NCBI RefSeq assembly: GCF_029227915.1
Contig: NC_079885.1
Coordinates: 1,922,001 to 1,986,000 of the forward strand
Reading direction: 5' to 3'
DNA from: Hydractinia symbiolongicarpus
Taxonomy: Eukaryota; Cnidaria; Hydrozoa; Anthoathecata; Hydractiniidae
Length of the DNA stretch: 64,000 nucleotides
Shown piece after piece: positions 1 through 10,857 of the stretch; positions within the stretch are counted from its first letter, which is position 1, and every line of letters begins with the position of its first letter. The notes below the pieces were generated by a model. That model was not told the DNA's origin. It did not search any database and saw nothing but the letters and a program-made list of their open reading frames with translations. A program made the translations under genes and the position numbers.

Positions 1-1794
1 CTTTGTATACTTTTGACTATACGGACCGAGTCCGGGATTTACGGGAAATCGCAGTTTTTCGTTTGCCGGCGATTAAACTTCTTTTATTCAGCGTCTCATC
101 AAGAATGAAAACATTTTTGAAAACTACAAGTCTCATGCGTTTAGTGGTAAAAAAATAATATAAACAATCGTTCGGGAAATGAGTTTACTCCCTGGATACT
201 TTCTTTGTATACTTTTGACTATACGGGCCGAGTCCGGGATTTACGGGAAATCGCAGGTTTTCGTTTGCCGGCGATTAAACTTCTTTTATTCAGCGTCTCA
301 TCAAAAATGAAAAGATTTTTTGAAAACTACAAGTCTCATGCGTTTTAATGGTGAAAAAATAATTTAAAAAATCGTTGGGGAAATAAGTTTACTCACTGGG
401 TACTTTCCTTGTATACTTTTGACTATACGGGCCGAGACCGGGATTTACGGGAAATTGCGGGTTTTTGTTTGCCGGCGATTAAAGTTCTTTTATTCAGCAT
501 CTCATCAAAAATGAAAACATTTTTGAAAACTACAAGTCTCATGCGTTTAGTGGTAAAAAAATAATATAAAAAATCGTTCGGGAAATGAGTTTACTCCCTG
601 GGTACTTTCTTTGTATACTTTTGACTATACGGACCGTGTCCGGGATTTACGGGAAATTGCGGGTTTTCGTTTGCCGGCGATTAAAGTTCTTTTATTCAGC
701 GTCTCATCAAAAATGAAAACATTTTTGAAAACTACAAGACTGATGCGTTTTAGTGGTGAAAAAATAATTTAAAATATCGTTCGGGAAATGAGTTTACACC
801 CTGGGTACTTTCTTTGTATACTTTTGACTATACGGGCCGAGTCCGGGATTTACGGGAAATCGCAGGTTTTCGTTTGCCGGCGATTAAACTTCTTTTATTC
901 AGCGTCTCATCAAAAATGAAAACATTTTTAAAAACTACAAGTCTCATACGTTTTAGTGGTGAAAAATAATTTAAAAATTCGTTTGGGAAATTAGTTTACT
1001 CACTGGGTACTTTCCTTGTATACTTTTAACTATACGGGCCGAGTCCGGGATTTACGGGAAATCGCGGGTTTTCGTTTGCCGGCGATTAAACTTCTTTTAT
1101 TCAGCGTCTCATCAAAAACGAAAACATTTTTAAAAACTACAAGTCTCATGGGCTTTAGTGGTGAAATAATAATTTAAAAAATCGTTTGGGAAATGAGTTT
1201 ACTCCCTGGGTACTTTCTTTGTATACTTTTGACTATACGGGCCGAGTCCAGGATTTACGGGAAATGGCAGGTTTTCGTTTGCCGGCGATTAAGCTTCTTT
1301 TATTCAGCGTCTCATCAAAAATGAAAACATTTTTAAAAACTACAAGTCTCATGCGTTTTAGTGGTGAAAAAGTAATTTAAAAAATCGTTCGGGAAATGAG
1401 TTTACTCCCTGGATACTTTCTTTGTATACTTTTGACTATACGGGCCAAGCCCGGGATTTACGGGAAATGGAGGGTTTTCGTTTGCCGGCGATTAAACTTC
1501 TTTTATTCAGCGTCTCATCAAAAATGAAAACATTTTAAAAAACTACAAGTCTTATGCGTTTTAGTGGTGAAAAAATAATTTAAAAAATCGTTCTGGAAAT
1601 GAGTTTTCTCCCTGGGTACTTTCTTTGTATACTTTTGACTATACGGGCCGAGTCCGGGATTTACGGGAAATCGCAGGTTTTCGTTTGCCGGCGATTAAAC
1701 TGCTTTTATTCAGCGTCTCATCAAAAATGAAAACATTCTTGAAAACTACAAGTCTCATGCGTTTTAGTGGTGAAATAATAATTTAAAAAACCGT

Positions 1795-1976
1795 TTGGGA
1801 AATGAGTTTACTCCCTGGGTACTTTCTTTGTATACTTTTGATTATACGGGCCGAGTCCAGGGTTTACGGGAAATGGCGGGTTTTCTTTTATTCAGCGTCT
1901 CATCAAAAATGAAAACATTTTTAAAAACTACAAGTCTTATGCGTTTTAGTGGTGAAATAATAATTTAAAAAATCGT
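1795..1976 (+). repeat. Internally deleted monomer (182 bp), copy 1
   Basis: This monomer lacks 21 bp between GGGTTTTC and TTTTATTCAG. The lost segment contains the otherwise invariant TTTGCCGGCGATTAAAC stretch. The breakpoints share the trinucleotide TTC, consistent with slippage or microhomology-mediated loss. The same deletion appears at 2586-2767, so it was copied as part of the 791-bp unit. Confidence 0.85.
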
Positions 1977-2585
1977 TTGGGAAATGAGTTTACTCCCTGG
2001 GTACTTTCTTTGTATACTTTTGACTATACGGGCCGAGTCCAGGATTTACGGGAAATCGCAGGTTTTTGTTTGCCGGCGATTAAACTTCTTTTATTCAGCG
2101 TCTCATCAAAAATGAAAACATTTTTAAAAACTACAAGTCTCATGCGTTTTAGTGGTGAAAAAGTAATTTAAAAAATCGTTTGGGAAATGAGTTTACTCCC
2201 TGGGTACTTTCTTTGTATACTTTTGACTATACGGGCCAAGCCCGGGATTTACGGGAAATCGCGGGTTTTCGTTTGCCGGCCATTAAACTTCTTTTGTTCA
2301 GCGTCTCATCAAAAATGAAAACATTTTTAAAAACTACAAGTCTTATGCGTTTTAGTGGTGAAAAAATAATTTAAAAAATCGTTCTGGAAATGAGTTTACT
2401 CCCTGGGTACTTTCTTTGTATACTTTTGACTATACGGGCCGAGTCCGGGATTTACGGGAAATCGCAGGTTTTTGTTTGCCGGCGATTAAACTGCTTTTAT
2501 TCAGCGTCTCATCAAAAATGAAAACATTCTTGAAAACTACAAGTCTCATGCGTTTTAGTGGTGAAATAATAATTTAAAAAACCGT

Positions 2586-2767
2586 TTGGGAAATGAGTTT
2601 ACTCCCTGGGTACTTTCTTTGTATACTTTTGATTATACGGGCAGAGTCCAGGGTTTACGGGAAATGGCGGGTTTTCTTTTATTCAGCGTCTCATCAAAAA
2701 TGAAAACATTTTTAAAAACTACAAGTCTTATGCGTTTTAGTGGTGAAATAATAATTTAAAAAATCGT
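2586..2767 (+). repeat. Internally deleted monomer (182 bp), copy 2
   Basis: It carries the same 21-bp deletion as the monomer at 1795-1976, together with the rare CTTTTGATTATACGGG and AGGGTTTACGGGAAATGG variants. It differs by one substitution, GGGCAGAGTCC for GGGCCGAGTCC. It is a duplicate, not an independent deletion. Confidence 0.85.
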
Positions 2768-4186
2768 TTGGGAAATGAGTTTACTCCCTGGGTACTTTCT
2801 TTGTATACTTTTGACTATACGGGCCGAGTCCAGGATTTACGGGATATCGCAGGTTTTTGTTTGCCGGCGATTAAACTTCTTTTATTCAGCGTCTCATCAA
2901 AAATGAAAACATTTTTAAAAACTACAAGTCTCATGCGTTTTAGTGGTGAAAAAGTAATTTAAAAAATCGTTCGGGAAATGAGTTTACTCCCTGGGTACTT
3001 TTTTGTATACTTTTGACTATACGGGCCAAGCCCGGGATTTACGGGAAATCGCGGGTTTTCGTTTGCCGGCCATTAAACTTCTTTTATTCAGCGTCTCATC
3101 AAAAATGAAAACATTTTTAAAAACTACAAGTCTTATGCGTTTTAGTGGTGAAAAAACAATTTAAATAATCGTTCTGGAAATGAGTTTACTCCCTGGGTAC
3201 TTTCTTTGTATACTTTTGACTATACGGGCCGAGTCCGGGATTTACGGGAAATCGCAGGTTTTTGTTTGGCGGCGATTAAACTGCTTTTATTCAGCGTCTC
3301 ATCAAAAATGAAAACATTCTTGAAAACTACAAGTCTCATGCGTTTTAGTATTGAAATAATAATTTAAAAAATCGTTTGGGAAATGAGTTTACTCCCTGGG
3401 TACTTTCTTTGTATACTTTTGACTATACGGGCCGAGTCCGGGATTTACGGGAAATCGCAGGTTTTCGTTTGCCGGCGATTAAACTGCTTTTATTCAGCGT
3501 CTCATCAAAAATGAAAACATTCTTGAAAACTACAAGTCTCATGCGTTTTAGTGGTGAAATAATAATTTAAAAAATCGTTTGGGAAATGAGTTTACTCCCT
3601 GGGTACTTTCTTTGTATACTTTTGACTATACGGCCGAGTTCAGGATTTACGGGAAATCGCAGGTTTTCGTTTGCCGGCGATTAAACTTCTTTTATTCAGC
3701 GTCTCATCAAAAATGAAAACATTTTTAAAAACTACAAGTCTCATGCGTTTTAGTGGTGAAAAAGTAATTTAAAAAATCGTTCGGGAAATGAGTTTACTCC
3801 CTGGGTACTTTCTTTGTATACTTTTGAGTATACGGGCCAAGCCGGGATTTACGGGAAATCGCGGGTTTTCGTTTGCCGGCGATTAAACGTTTTTTATTCA
3901 GCGTCTCATCAAAAATGAAAACATTTTTAAAAACTACAAGTCTTATGCGTTTTAGTGGTGAAAAAATAATATAAAAAATCGTTCTGGAAATGAGTTTACT
4001 CACAGGTTACTTTCTTTGTATACATTCGACTATGCGGGCCAAGCCCGGGATTTACGGGAAATCGCGGATTTTCGTTTGCCGGCGATTAAACTTCTTTTAT
4101 TCAGCGTCTCATCAAAAATGAAAACATTTTTAAAAACTACAAGTCTTATGCGTTTTAGTGGTGAAAAAATAATTTAAAAAATCGTT

Positions 4187-4995
4187 CTGGAAATGAGTTT
4201 ACTCACAGGGTACTTTCTTTGTATACTTTTGAGTATACGGGCCAAGCCGGGATTTACGGGAAATCGCGGGTTTTCATTTGCCGGCGATTAAACGTCTTTT
4301 ATTCAGCGTCTCATCAAAAATGAAAACATTTTTAAAAACTACAAGTCTTATGCGTTTTAGTGGTGAAAAAGTAATTTTAAAAATTGTTCGGGAAATGAGT
4401 TTACTCCCTGGGTACTTTCTTTGTATACTTTTGACTATACGGGCCAAGCCCGGGATTTACGGGAAATCGCGGGTTTTCGTTTGCCGGCGATTAAACTTCT
4501 TTTATTCAGCGTCTCATCAAAAATGAAAACATTTTTAAAAACTACAAGTCTTATGCGTTTTAGTGGTGAAAAAATAATTTAAAAAATCGTTCTGGAAATG
4601 AGTTTACTCACAGGGTACTTTCTTTGTATACTTTTGAGTATACGGGCCAAGCCGGGATTTACGGGAAATCGCGGGTTTTCGTTTGCCGGCGATTAAACGT
4701 CTTTTATTCAGCGTCTCATCAAAAATGAAAAAATTTTTAAAAACTACAAGTCTTATGCGTTTTAGTGGTGAAAAAGTAATTTTAAAAATTGTTCGGGAAA
4801 TGAGTTTACTCCCTGGGTACTTTCTTTGTATACTTTTGACTATACGGGCCAAGCCCGGGATTTACGGGAAATCGCGGGTTTTCGTTTGCCGGCGATTAAA
4901 CTTCTTTTATTCAGCGTCTCATCAAAAATGAAAACATTTTTAAAAACTACAAGTCTCATGCGTTTTAGTGGTGAAAAACAAATTTAAAAAATCGT
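4187..4995 (+). repeat. 405-bp dimeric HOR
   Basis: Two dimers of about 405 bp, starting near 4187 and 4593. Each pairs a monomer with TTTTGAGTATACGGGCC and AAACGTCTTTT with a monomer carrying CCAAGCCCGGG. Both dimers share the junction variant GTAATTTTAAAAATTG, which is rare elsewhere in the window. Confidence 0.75.
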
Positions 4996-7750
4996 TTGGG
5001 AAATGAGTTTACTCCCTGGGTACTTTCTTTGTATACATTCGACTATACAGGCCAAGCCCGGGATTTACGGGAAATCGCGGGTTTTCGTTTGCCGGCGATT
5101 AAACTTCTTTTATTCAGCGTCTCATCAAAAATGAAAACATTTTTGAAAACTACAAGTCTCATGCGTTTTAGTGGTGAAAAAATAATTTAAAAAAATCGTT
5201 CGGGAAATGAGTTTACTCCCTGGGTACTTTCTTTGTATGCTTTTTACTATACGGGCCGAGTCCGGGATTTACGGGAAATCGCGGATTTTCGTTTGCCGGC
5301 GAATAAACTTCTTTTATTCAGCGTCCCATCAAATATGAATATATTTTTGAAAACTACAAGTCTCATGCGTTTAGTGGTACAAAAATAATATAAAAAATCG
5401 TTCGGGAAATGAGTTTACTCCCTGGGTACTTTCTTTGTATACTTTTGACTATACGGGCCGAGTCCGGAATTTACGGGAAATCGCAGGTTTTCGTTTGCCG
5501 GCGATTAAACTTCTTTTATTCAGCGTCTCATCAAAAATGAAAACATTTTTGAAAACTACAAGTCTCATGCGTTTTAGTGGTGAAAAAATAATTTAAAAAA
5601 ATCGTTCGGGAAATGAGTTTACTCCCTGGGTACTTTCTTTGTATGCTTTTTACTATACGGGCCGAGTCCGGGATTTACGGGAAATCGCGGATTTTCGTTT
5701 GCCGGCGAATAAACTTCTTTTATTCAGCGTCCCATCCAATATGAATATATTTTTGAAAACTACAAGTCTCATGCGTTTAGTGGTACAAAAATAATATAAA
5801 AAATCGTTCGGGAAATGAGTTTACTCCCTGGGTACTTTCTTTGTATACTTTTGACTATACGGGCCGAGTCCGGAATTTACGGGAAATCGCAGGTTTTCGT
5901 TTGCCGGCGATTAAACTTCTTTTATTCAGCGTCTCATCAAAAATGAAAACATTTTTGAAAACTACAAGTCTCATGCGTTTTAGTGGTGAAAAAGTAATTT
6001 AAAAAATCGTTTGGGAAATGAGTTTACTCCCTGGGTACTTTCTTTGTATACTTTTGACTATACGGGCCAAGCCCGGGATTTACGGGAAATCACGGGTTTT
6101 CGTTTGCCGGCGATTAAACTTCTTTTATTCAGCGTCTCATCAAAAATAAAAACATTTTTAAAAACTACAAACCTTATGCGTTTTAGTGGTGAAAAAATAA
6201 CTTAAAAAATCGTTCTGGAAATGAGTTTACTCCCTGGGTACTTTCTTTGTATACTTTTGACTATACGAGCCGAGTCCGGGATTTACGGGAAATCGCAGGT
6301 TTTCGTTTGCCGGCGATTAAACTGCTTTTATTCAGCGTCTCATCAAAAATGAAAACATTTTTAAAAACTACAAGTCTCATGCGTTTTAGTGGTGAAAAAC
6401 AAATTTAAAAAATCGTTTGGGAAATGAGTTTACTCCCTGGGTACTTTCTTTGTATACATTCGACTATACAGGCCAAGCCCGGGATTTACGGGAAATCGCG
6501 GGTTTTCGTTTGCCGGCGATTAAACTTCTTTTATTCAGCGTCTCATCAAAAATGAAAACATTTTTGAAAACTACAAGTCTCATGCGTTTTAGTGGTGAAA
6601 AAATAATTTAAAAAAATCGTTCGGGAAATGAGTTTACTCCCTGGGTACTTTCTTTGTATGCTTTTTACTATACGGGCCGAGTCCGGGATTTACGGGAAAT
6701 CGCGGATTTTCGTTTGCCGGCGAATAAACTTCTTTTATTCAGCGTCCCATCAAATATGAATATATTTTTGAAAACTACAAGTCTCATGCGTTTAGTGGTA
6801 CAAAAATAATATAAAAAATCGTTCGGGAAATGAGTTTACTCCCTGGGTACTTTCTTTGTATACTTTTGACTATACGGGCCGAGTCCGGAATTTACGGGAA
6901 ATCGCAGGTTTTCGTTTGCCGGCGATTAAACTTCTTTTATTCAGCGTCTCATCAAAAATGAAAACATTTTTGAAAACTACAAGTCTCATGCGTTTTAGTG
7001 GTGAAAAAATAATTTAAAAAAATCGTTCGGGAAATGAGTTTACTCCCTGGGTACTTTCTTTGTATGCTTTTTACTATACGGGCCGAGTCCGGGATTTACG
7101 GGAAATCGCGGATTTTCGTTTGCCGGCGAATAAACTTCTTTTATTCAGCGTCCCATCCAATATGAATATATTTTTGAAAACTACAAGTCTCATGCGTTTA
7201 GTGGTACAAAAATAATATAAAAAATCGTTCGGGAAATGAGTTTACTCCCTGGGTACTTTCTTTGTATACTTTTGACTATACGGGCCGAGTCCGGAATTTA
7301 CGGGAAATCGCAGGTTTTCGTTTGCCGGCGATTAAACTTCTTTTATTCAGCGTCTCATCAAAAATGAAAACATTTTTGAAAACTACAAGTCTCATGCGTT
7401 TTAGTGGTGAAAAAGTAATTTAAAAAATCGTTTGGGAAATGAGTTTACTCCCTGGGTACTTTCTTTGTATACTTTTGACTATACGGGCCAAGCCCGGGAT
7501 TTACGGGAAATCACGGGTTTTCGTTTGCCGGCGATTAAACTTCTTTTATTCAGCGTCTCATCAAAAATAAAAACATTTTTAAAAACTACAAACCTTATGC
7601 GTTTTAGTGGTGAAAAAATAACTTAAAAAATCGTTCTGGAAATGAGTTTACTCCCTGGGTACTTTCTTTGTATACTTTTGACTATACGAGCCGAGTCCGG
7701 GATTTACGGGAAATCGCAGGTTTTCGTTTGCCGGCGATTAAACTGCTTTT
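4996..7750 (+). repeat. 1421-bp seven-monomer HOR, two copies
   Basis: Copy 1 is 4996-6416. Copy 2 starts at 6417 and is cut by the LINE inside its seventh monomer. Paired private variants 1421 bp apart include CCCATCAAATATGAATAT (about 5325 and 6746), CCCATCCAATATGAATAT (about 5730 and 7151), AATCACGGGTTTTC and the CAAACCTTATG end of the sixth monomer. Inside each copy a 406-bp dimer is itself repeated, so there are at least two rounds of duplication. Confidence 0.85.
7747..7750. repeat. Target-site duplication, left copy (TTTT)
   Basis: The satellite monomer is interrupted after AAACTGCTTTT and resumes at 11970 with TTTTATTCAGCG. An uninterrupted monomer has a single CTTTTATTCAG here, so TTTT is present on both sides of the insertion. 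Four T next to an A/T-rich tail is a weak duplication signal and its exact length is ambiguous. Confidence 0.6.
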
Positions 7751-7783
7751 GATTTTGATTTTTTTTTTTTTGATTTTGATTTT
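7751..7783 (-). repeat. LINE 3' tail, (AAAATC)n with an A13 run
   Basis: On the sense (minus) strand the element ends in repeats of AAAATC. On the plus strand these are GATTTT at 7751-7756, GA plus thirteen T at 7757-7771, and GATTTT at 7772-7777 and 7778-7783. Simple-repeat tails instead of pure poly(A) are known in CR1/L2-like LINEs. The long A run could be slippage during reverse transcription. Confidence 0.85.
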
Positions 7784-7905
7784 CTCTTTATTTAACGTCG
7801 ATAGATACAATAGTATTTAAATAACTAATTTAAATCGACAACAAAACGTAAAACAAGGCAAACAGCGATAAAAAATAAGAAAAATAAATAAATAAATAAG
7901 TAAAG
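7784..7905 (-). other. LINE 3' UTR body
   Basis: About 120 nt between the ORF2 stop and the tail repeats. It is A/T-rich and contains a tetranucleotide run, (TTTA)n on the sense strand, at about 7881-7899 immediately after the stop codon. No further open frame or conserved motif is visible. Confidence 0.7.
7787..7792 (-). promoter_or_regulatory. Possible polyadenylation signal AATAAA in the LINE 3' UTR
   Basis: The minus strand reads AATAAA just before the A-rich tail. The position is right for a cleavage/polyadenylation signal, but the 3' UTR is A/T-rich and such hexamers arise easily by chance. Confidence 0.45.
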
Positions 7906-10758
7906 TTAAAATATGTATGGTATATCCATGCATATTTTACAGGTGCAAACATCACCTTCCCAAAATTTTATTGAGCTACGGAAGGCTTCGAGAGAAGGAG
8001 AATTCTTTGTAGCGTCAGGCACAGATATCCATAGCTTCCCTGCAATATTTGATAAAGTATTTAAGCCATAGTACGTTGTCCGACAAGTTGGTCGCCTGAT
8101 CAAATTAAAGCAACGAAGGTTGTACTTGTTTTCCCTAACAGAAAATATCTCGTTCATATATAGAGGTGACAATCCATTTAAAAATTTGTAAACCTCTTTC
8201 ATTAAATTCTGTAAATTGATGATGTGAATATTTTTAACATTACATAAAGATAAAAGTTCATCGTAACTGCCATTTATATCGTCCTGTATGATTCTTAGAC
8301 AACGTTCATGAATACGATTGATTCGATTATTCGCAACTTTTCCACAAAACATCCATACTAAGGGACAGTAAGAAAACTGAGACAAAATAAATGAATTGAA
8401 GAGAAAACGCTTCATCTTGGGTGTCAAAAAGGAAGATATCCTTTGAAGCACGTTGAGTTTCCTACTAGCCTTATTACAGATGTTTTTGACATGCGAATGA
8501 AAGTTTAGTCTCGAGTCAATCGTAACACCAAGAAGCACTACAGACGATTTACACGCAATTTTCAAATGGTTAAATATCAAACTTTCATCGTGATGACCTA
8601 ATACAATATATTGATACTTTTTCAAATTTATTGCTAAGTAATTTTCATAAAACCAATTATTAACTATGACCAAATTAGTAAGCAGTGTTTGTTTTACATC
8701 TTCTAATGAATTTTCACAAGCATATAAGGTGTTATCATCTGCAAAGTTACAAATGGATGATTGAATAATGAACCAGAATAAATCGTTTATAGAATAATTG
8801 AAGAGAGGAGGTCCTAAGATTGATCCTTGTGGAACTCCAACTTGAAGAGGAAGCCATTCGCTAAAAGAAGAATTTATTCTGGTTCTCTGAAAACGATTTT
8901 TCAAGTATGAGTGAATAAATAATAAAGAAGATTCAGAAAAACCATAGGCATGCAGCTTTGCAATAAGCAAATCATGGTTGATAGTATCAAAAGCTTTTGA
9001 AAGGTCCATTAGCACTGCTCCAACTACACCCTTATTATCAAGTGTGCTTTTCCATTGTTCAATCATTCGAATGAGAGCATATTGTGTATTATAACCCTTT
9101 CTGAAGCCTGATAGATGAGGGCTGAGTTTGTCATGCATAAAAGTGTGCATTTGATTAAGAATAATTCTTTCAAAAACCTTTGATAAACAGGGAAGCAAGC
9201 TAACAGGTCTATAGTTCTCCTTATCATTACAGTCATCCTTCTTAAAAACAGGTATAACCTCTGCAAGTTTTAGATCATCAGGAAAAATATTAGACTGTAA
9301 ACAAAAATTTATAATATTAGTGAGGATAGGAACAAAGATATGAATAAACTTTTTCAACATAAAAACTGGAAAATCACCACTAACAGAAGATTTCTTTGCA
9401 TCCATGTCTTTGATGACTTTGAGAACTTCAGGCTGTTCAACCAGCGAAAAATAGAACTTTTCATCATAACCCACATTTTCACGAATTTTCAAAATACTGA
9501 TGTGATTAGTATACGAGTGGATTGCATCGTGAATGGTTGCTGTATGTGTATCATCGTTTGGTTTGATTGGTAAATTTTTCGTGATGTTGGTGTAATATTC
9601 ATTGAAGATTTTGCATAATTTTTGTTCGTCGGTGACTATCCTTTCTTTCTCGATTAAGATAATTTTGTTGGTGTTATAACTAACGTTTGAAAACAATGGC
9701 TTGACAGACTTCCAGAACTTTTTATTATCAGTAATGCTTGTCATACGTAAACCCTTGAAATACGAACGTCTGGTTTTTCGTAATAAGGAAACACAGTAGT
9801 TTCTCTGTCTAGTGAAGTTGGACCAATTTTCTTTTGATCGTGATTTGTTATATATGCGACGAAGTTTGGATCTGTGCATAATAGCTTTGCGAAGCTCCTT
9901 GGTGATAAAAGGTGCGTTATTGAATCTTAGTATTTTCTTTTTCAATGGTGCAAAATGGTTTAGCGTAGACGTGATGCATAAGTTGAATTGGTTAAAGTCG
10001 TAATTGTTCTCAAGTAATTTCAAAAAGTTCATTGATAATGTTCTTTCAAAATCAAAGTAGTCAATTTTGTTGTAATTTCTGTAGTGTTTCACAATTGGGT
10101 CGCCTTTAATCACGTTCATTCTCATCACACTTCCAACAAATAAATGCCAATCTGATATGCCAGTTTCGATTGTTACACTATTTTTAAAGAAATTTGGTTG
10201 ATTTGTTAATATGTGATCAATGCAAGAAGGCGAAGTACTTGACTTAAAGCAGGTTGGTGATTTGATTAGTCTATGGAGGTCGTATGTTGAAATGAAGTTA
10301 TCGAAATCTGTGTCACTTATTTCCATGTTTAAATCACCCATAATTATGATGTTTTCGTGATAGTTGAGATGTGAAATCAATACATTTGCGATTTGAGTTA
10401 AAAAGTAGTAATTTTTTTGTAACGGTGGTTTATATGCACCGATTAAAAGCCATTTGCGTTTTCGAAGATTTATTTCGACAACTAAAACTTCGATATCATC
10501 CGGTAAAGTATATTTTCGCAACACTTTGAAGAGAATATTTTCATTTATATAGAGTAAAATACCGCCACCATGTCCATTTCTATCTTTCCTCAGAATTGCG
10601 TAATTATCTAACTTAAATTGAGCATCAGTGAACGATTCATCTATTTTCGTTTCATTTAGAAGCAGAACATCAATATTGTGCTTGAAAGTTAAATCAATTT
10701 CTTCGAACTTGTTTCGCAACGAGTTTACGTTCAAATGACCGACTATCAAGTTACACAT
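7906..10758 (-). CDS. LINE ORF2: EEP endonuclease-reverse transcriptase (950 aa)
   Basis: This protein would nick target DNA and copy the element RNA at the nick (target-primed reverse transcription). The N-terminal EEP endonuclease (about 3-210) shows GHLNVNSLRNK (7-17), NETK with E36, HGGG (63-66), GDLN with D142, IDHILTN (180-186) and a terminal SDWH (202-205) where many relatives have SDH. The reverse transcriptase (about 490-760) shows NYRPVSLLP, GFRKGYNTQ (551-559), motif A MDLSKAFD with D585, motif B GVPQGSILGP (641-650) and FADD (672-675) with the two catalytic aspartates. GVTID (744-748) and a thumb region follow. The C terminus has a C-x-C-x-x-C cluster (938-943). There is no RNase H domain. 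The ATG is the first possible start because a TAA lies directly upstream in frame. There are no internal stops. Motif B is followed by GPPLFNYSIN, slightly unlike the usual GPLLFNIFIN. Confidence 0.95.
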   Translation of the reverse strand: MCNLIVGHLNVNSLRNKFEEIDLTFKHNIDVLLLNETKIDESFTDAQFKLDNYAILRKDRNGHGGGILLYINENILFKVLRKYTLPDDIEVLVVEINLRKRKWLLIGAYKPPLQKNYYFLTQIANVLISHLNYHENIIIMGDLNMEISDTDFDNFISTYDLHRLIKSPTCFKSSTSPSCIDHILTNQPNFFKNSVTIETGISDWHLFVGSVMRMNVIKGDPIVKHYRNYNKIDYFDFERTLSMNFLKLLENNYDFNQFNLCITSTLNHFAPLKKKILRFNNAPFITKELRKAIMHRSKLRRIYNKSRSKENWSNFTRQRNYCVSLLRKTRRSYFKGLRMTSITDNKKFWKSVKPLFSNVSYNTNKIILIEKERIVTDEQKLCKIFNEYYTNITKNLPIKPNDDTHTATIHDAIHSYTNHISILKIRENVGYDEKFYFSLVEQPEVLKVIKDMDAKKSSVSGDFPVFMLKKFIHIFVPILTNIINFCLQSNIFPDDLKLAEVIPVFKKDDCNDKENYRPVSLLPCLSKVFERIILNQMHTFMHDKLSPHLSGFRKGYNTQYALIRMIEQWKSTLDNKGVVGAVLMDLSKAFDTINHDLLIAKLHAYGFSESSLLFIHSYLKNRFQRTRINSSFSEWLPLQVGVPQGSILGPPLFNYSINDLFWFIIQSSICNFADDNTLYACENSLEDVKQTLLTNLVIVNNWFYENYLAINLKKYQYIVLGHHDESLIFNHLKIACKSSVVLLGVTIDSRLNFHSHVKNICNKASRKLNVLQRISSFLTPKMKRFLFNSFILSQFSYCPLVWMFCGKVANNRINRIHERCLRIIQDDINGSYDELLSLCNVKNIHIINLQNLMKEVYKFLNGLSPLYMNEIFSVRENKYNLRCFNLIRRPTCRTTYYGLNTLSNIAGKLWISVPDATKNSPSLEAFRSSIKFWEGDVCTCKICMDIPYIF

Positions 10759-10857
10759 GTTACTGCGACGTAGAGTGAAAATATCATATGTTGAATCAAA
10801 AGTATCTGAGGCAGTGTTCGGTGGATCTGTGTCGTAAATTTCGACAGGTTTTTTGTG
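10759..10857 (-). other. Spacer between LINE ORF1 and ORF2 (99 nt)
   Basis: ORF1 and ORF2 are in the same reading frame, but the spacer contains three in-frame stops (at 10759-10761, 10783-10785 and 10795-10797) besides the ORF1 TGA. The two proteins are therefore separate. ORF2 translation would need re-initiation or another internal mechanism. That is inference. Confidence 0.8.

Larger units (their letters stand above)
1186..3375 (+). repeat. 791-bp four-monomer HOR with a deleted monomer
   Basis: Units start at 1186, 1977 and 2768, exactly 791 bp apart. Each begins with a monomer carrying GAGTCCAGGA, then one with CCAAGCCCGGGA, then one with AAACTGCTTTT and CATTCTTGAAAAC. In the first two units the fourth monomer is a shortened 182-bp copy. 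The third unit lacks the shortened monomer and continues into full-length ones. The period is 3 x 203 + 182, which fits the observed spacing. Confidence 0.85.
1..7750 (+). repeat. Satellite array, left segment (about 203-bp monomers)
   Basis: Head-to-tail copies of a roughly 203-bp monomer, all in the same orientation, with no other sequence between them. Landmarks in order within each monomer are TTCGGGAAATGAG or TTGGGAAATGAG, CCCTGGGTACTTTCTTTG, a GTATAC...CTATAC dyad, GGGCCGAGTCC or GGGCCAAGCCC, TTTACGGGAAATCGC, TTTGCCGGCGATTAAAC, TTATTCAGCGTCTCATC and an A-rich end. Neighbouring monomers differ by substitutions and small indels, while the closest matches lie several monomers away, which is the sign of higher-order repeats. 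The window opens inside a monomer, so the array continues beyond base 1. No gene is visible. Short open frames recur because the monomer recurs. Confidence 0.97.

Noticed and set aside
4996-7750. CRISPR-like or other spaced repeats
   Set aside because: The repeats are directly adjacent 203-bp units without unique spacers, and the LINE shows a eukaryotic context.
9063-10003. Small open frames overlapping the LINE ORF2 (both strands)
   Set aside because: They overlap a 950-aa frame with recognised domains and show no motif of their own.
7906-10758. Reverse transcriptase as a retroviral or LTR element
   Set aside because: There are no LTRs, protease, integrase or RNase H. The EEP endonuclease, FADD box, A-rich 3' tail and short target duplication identify a non-LTR LINE.
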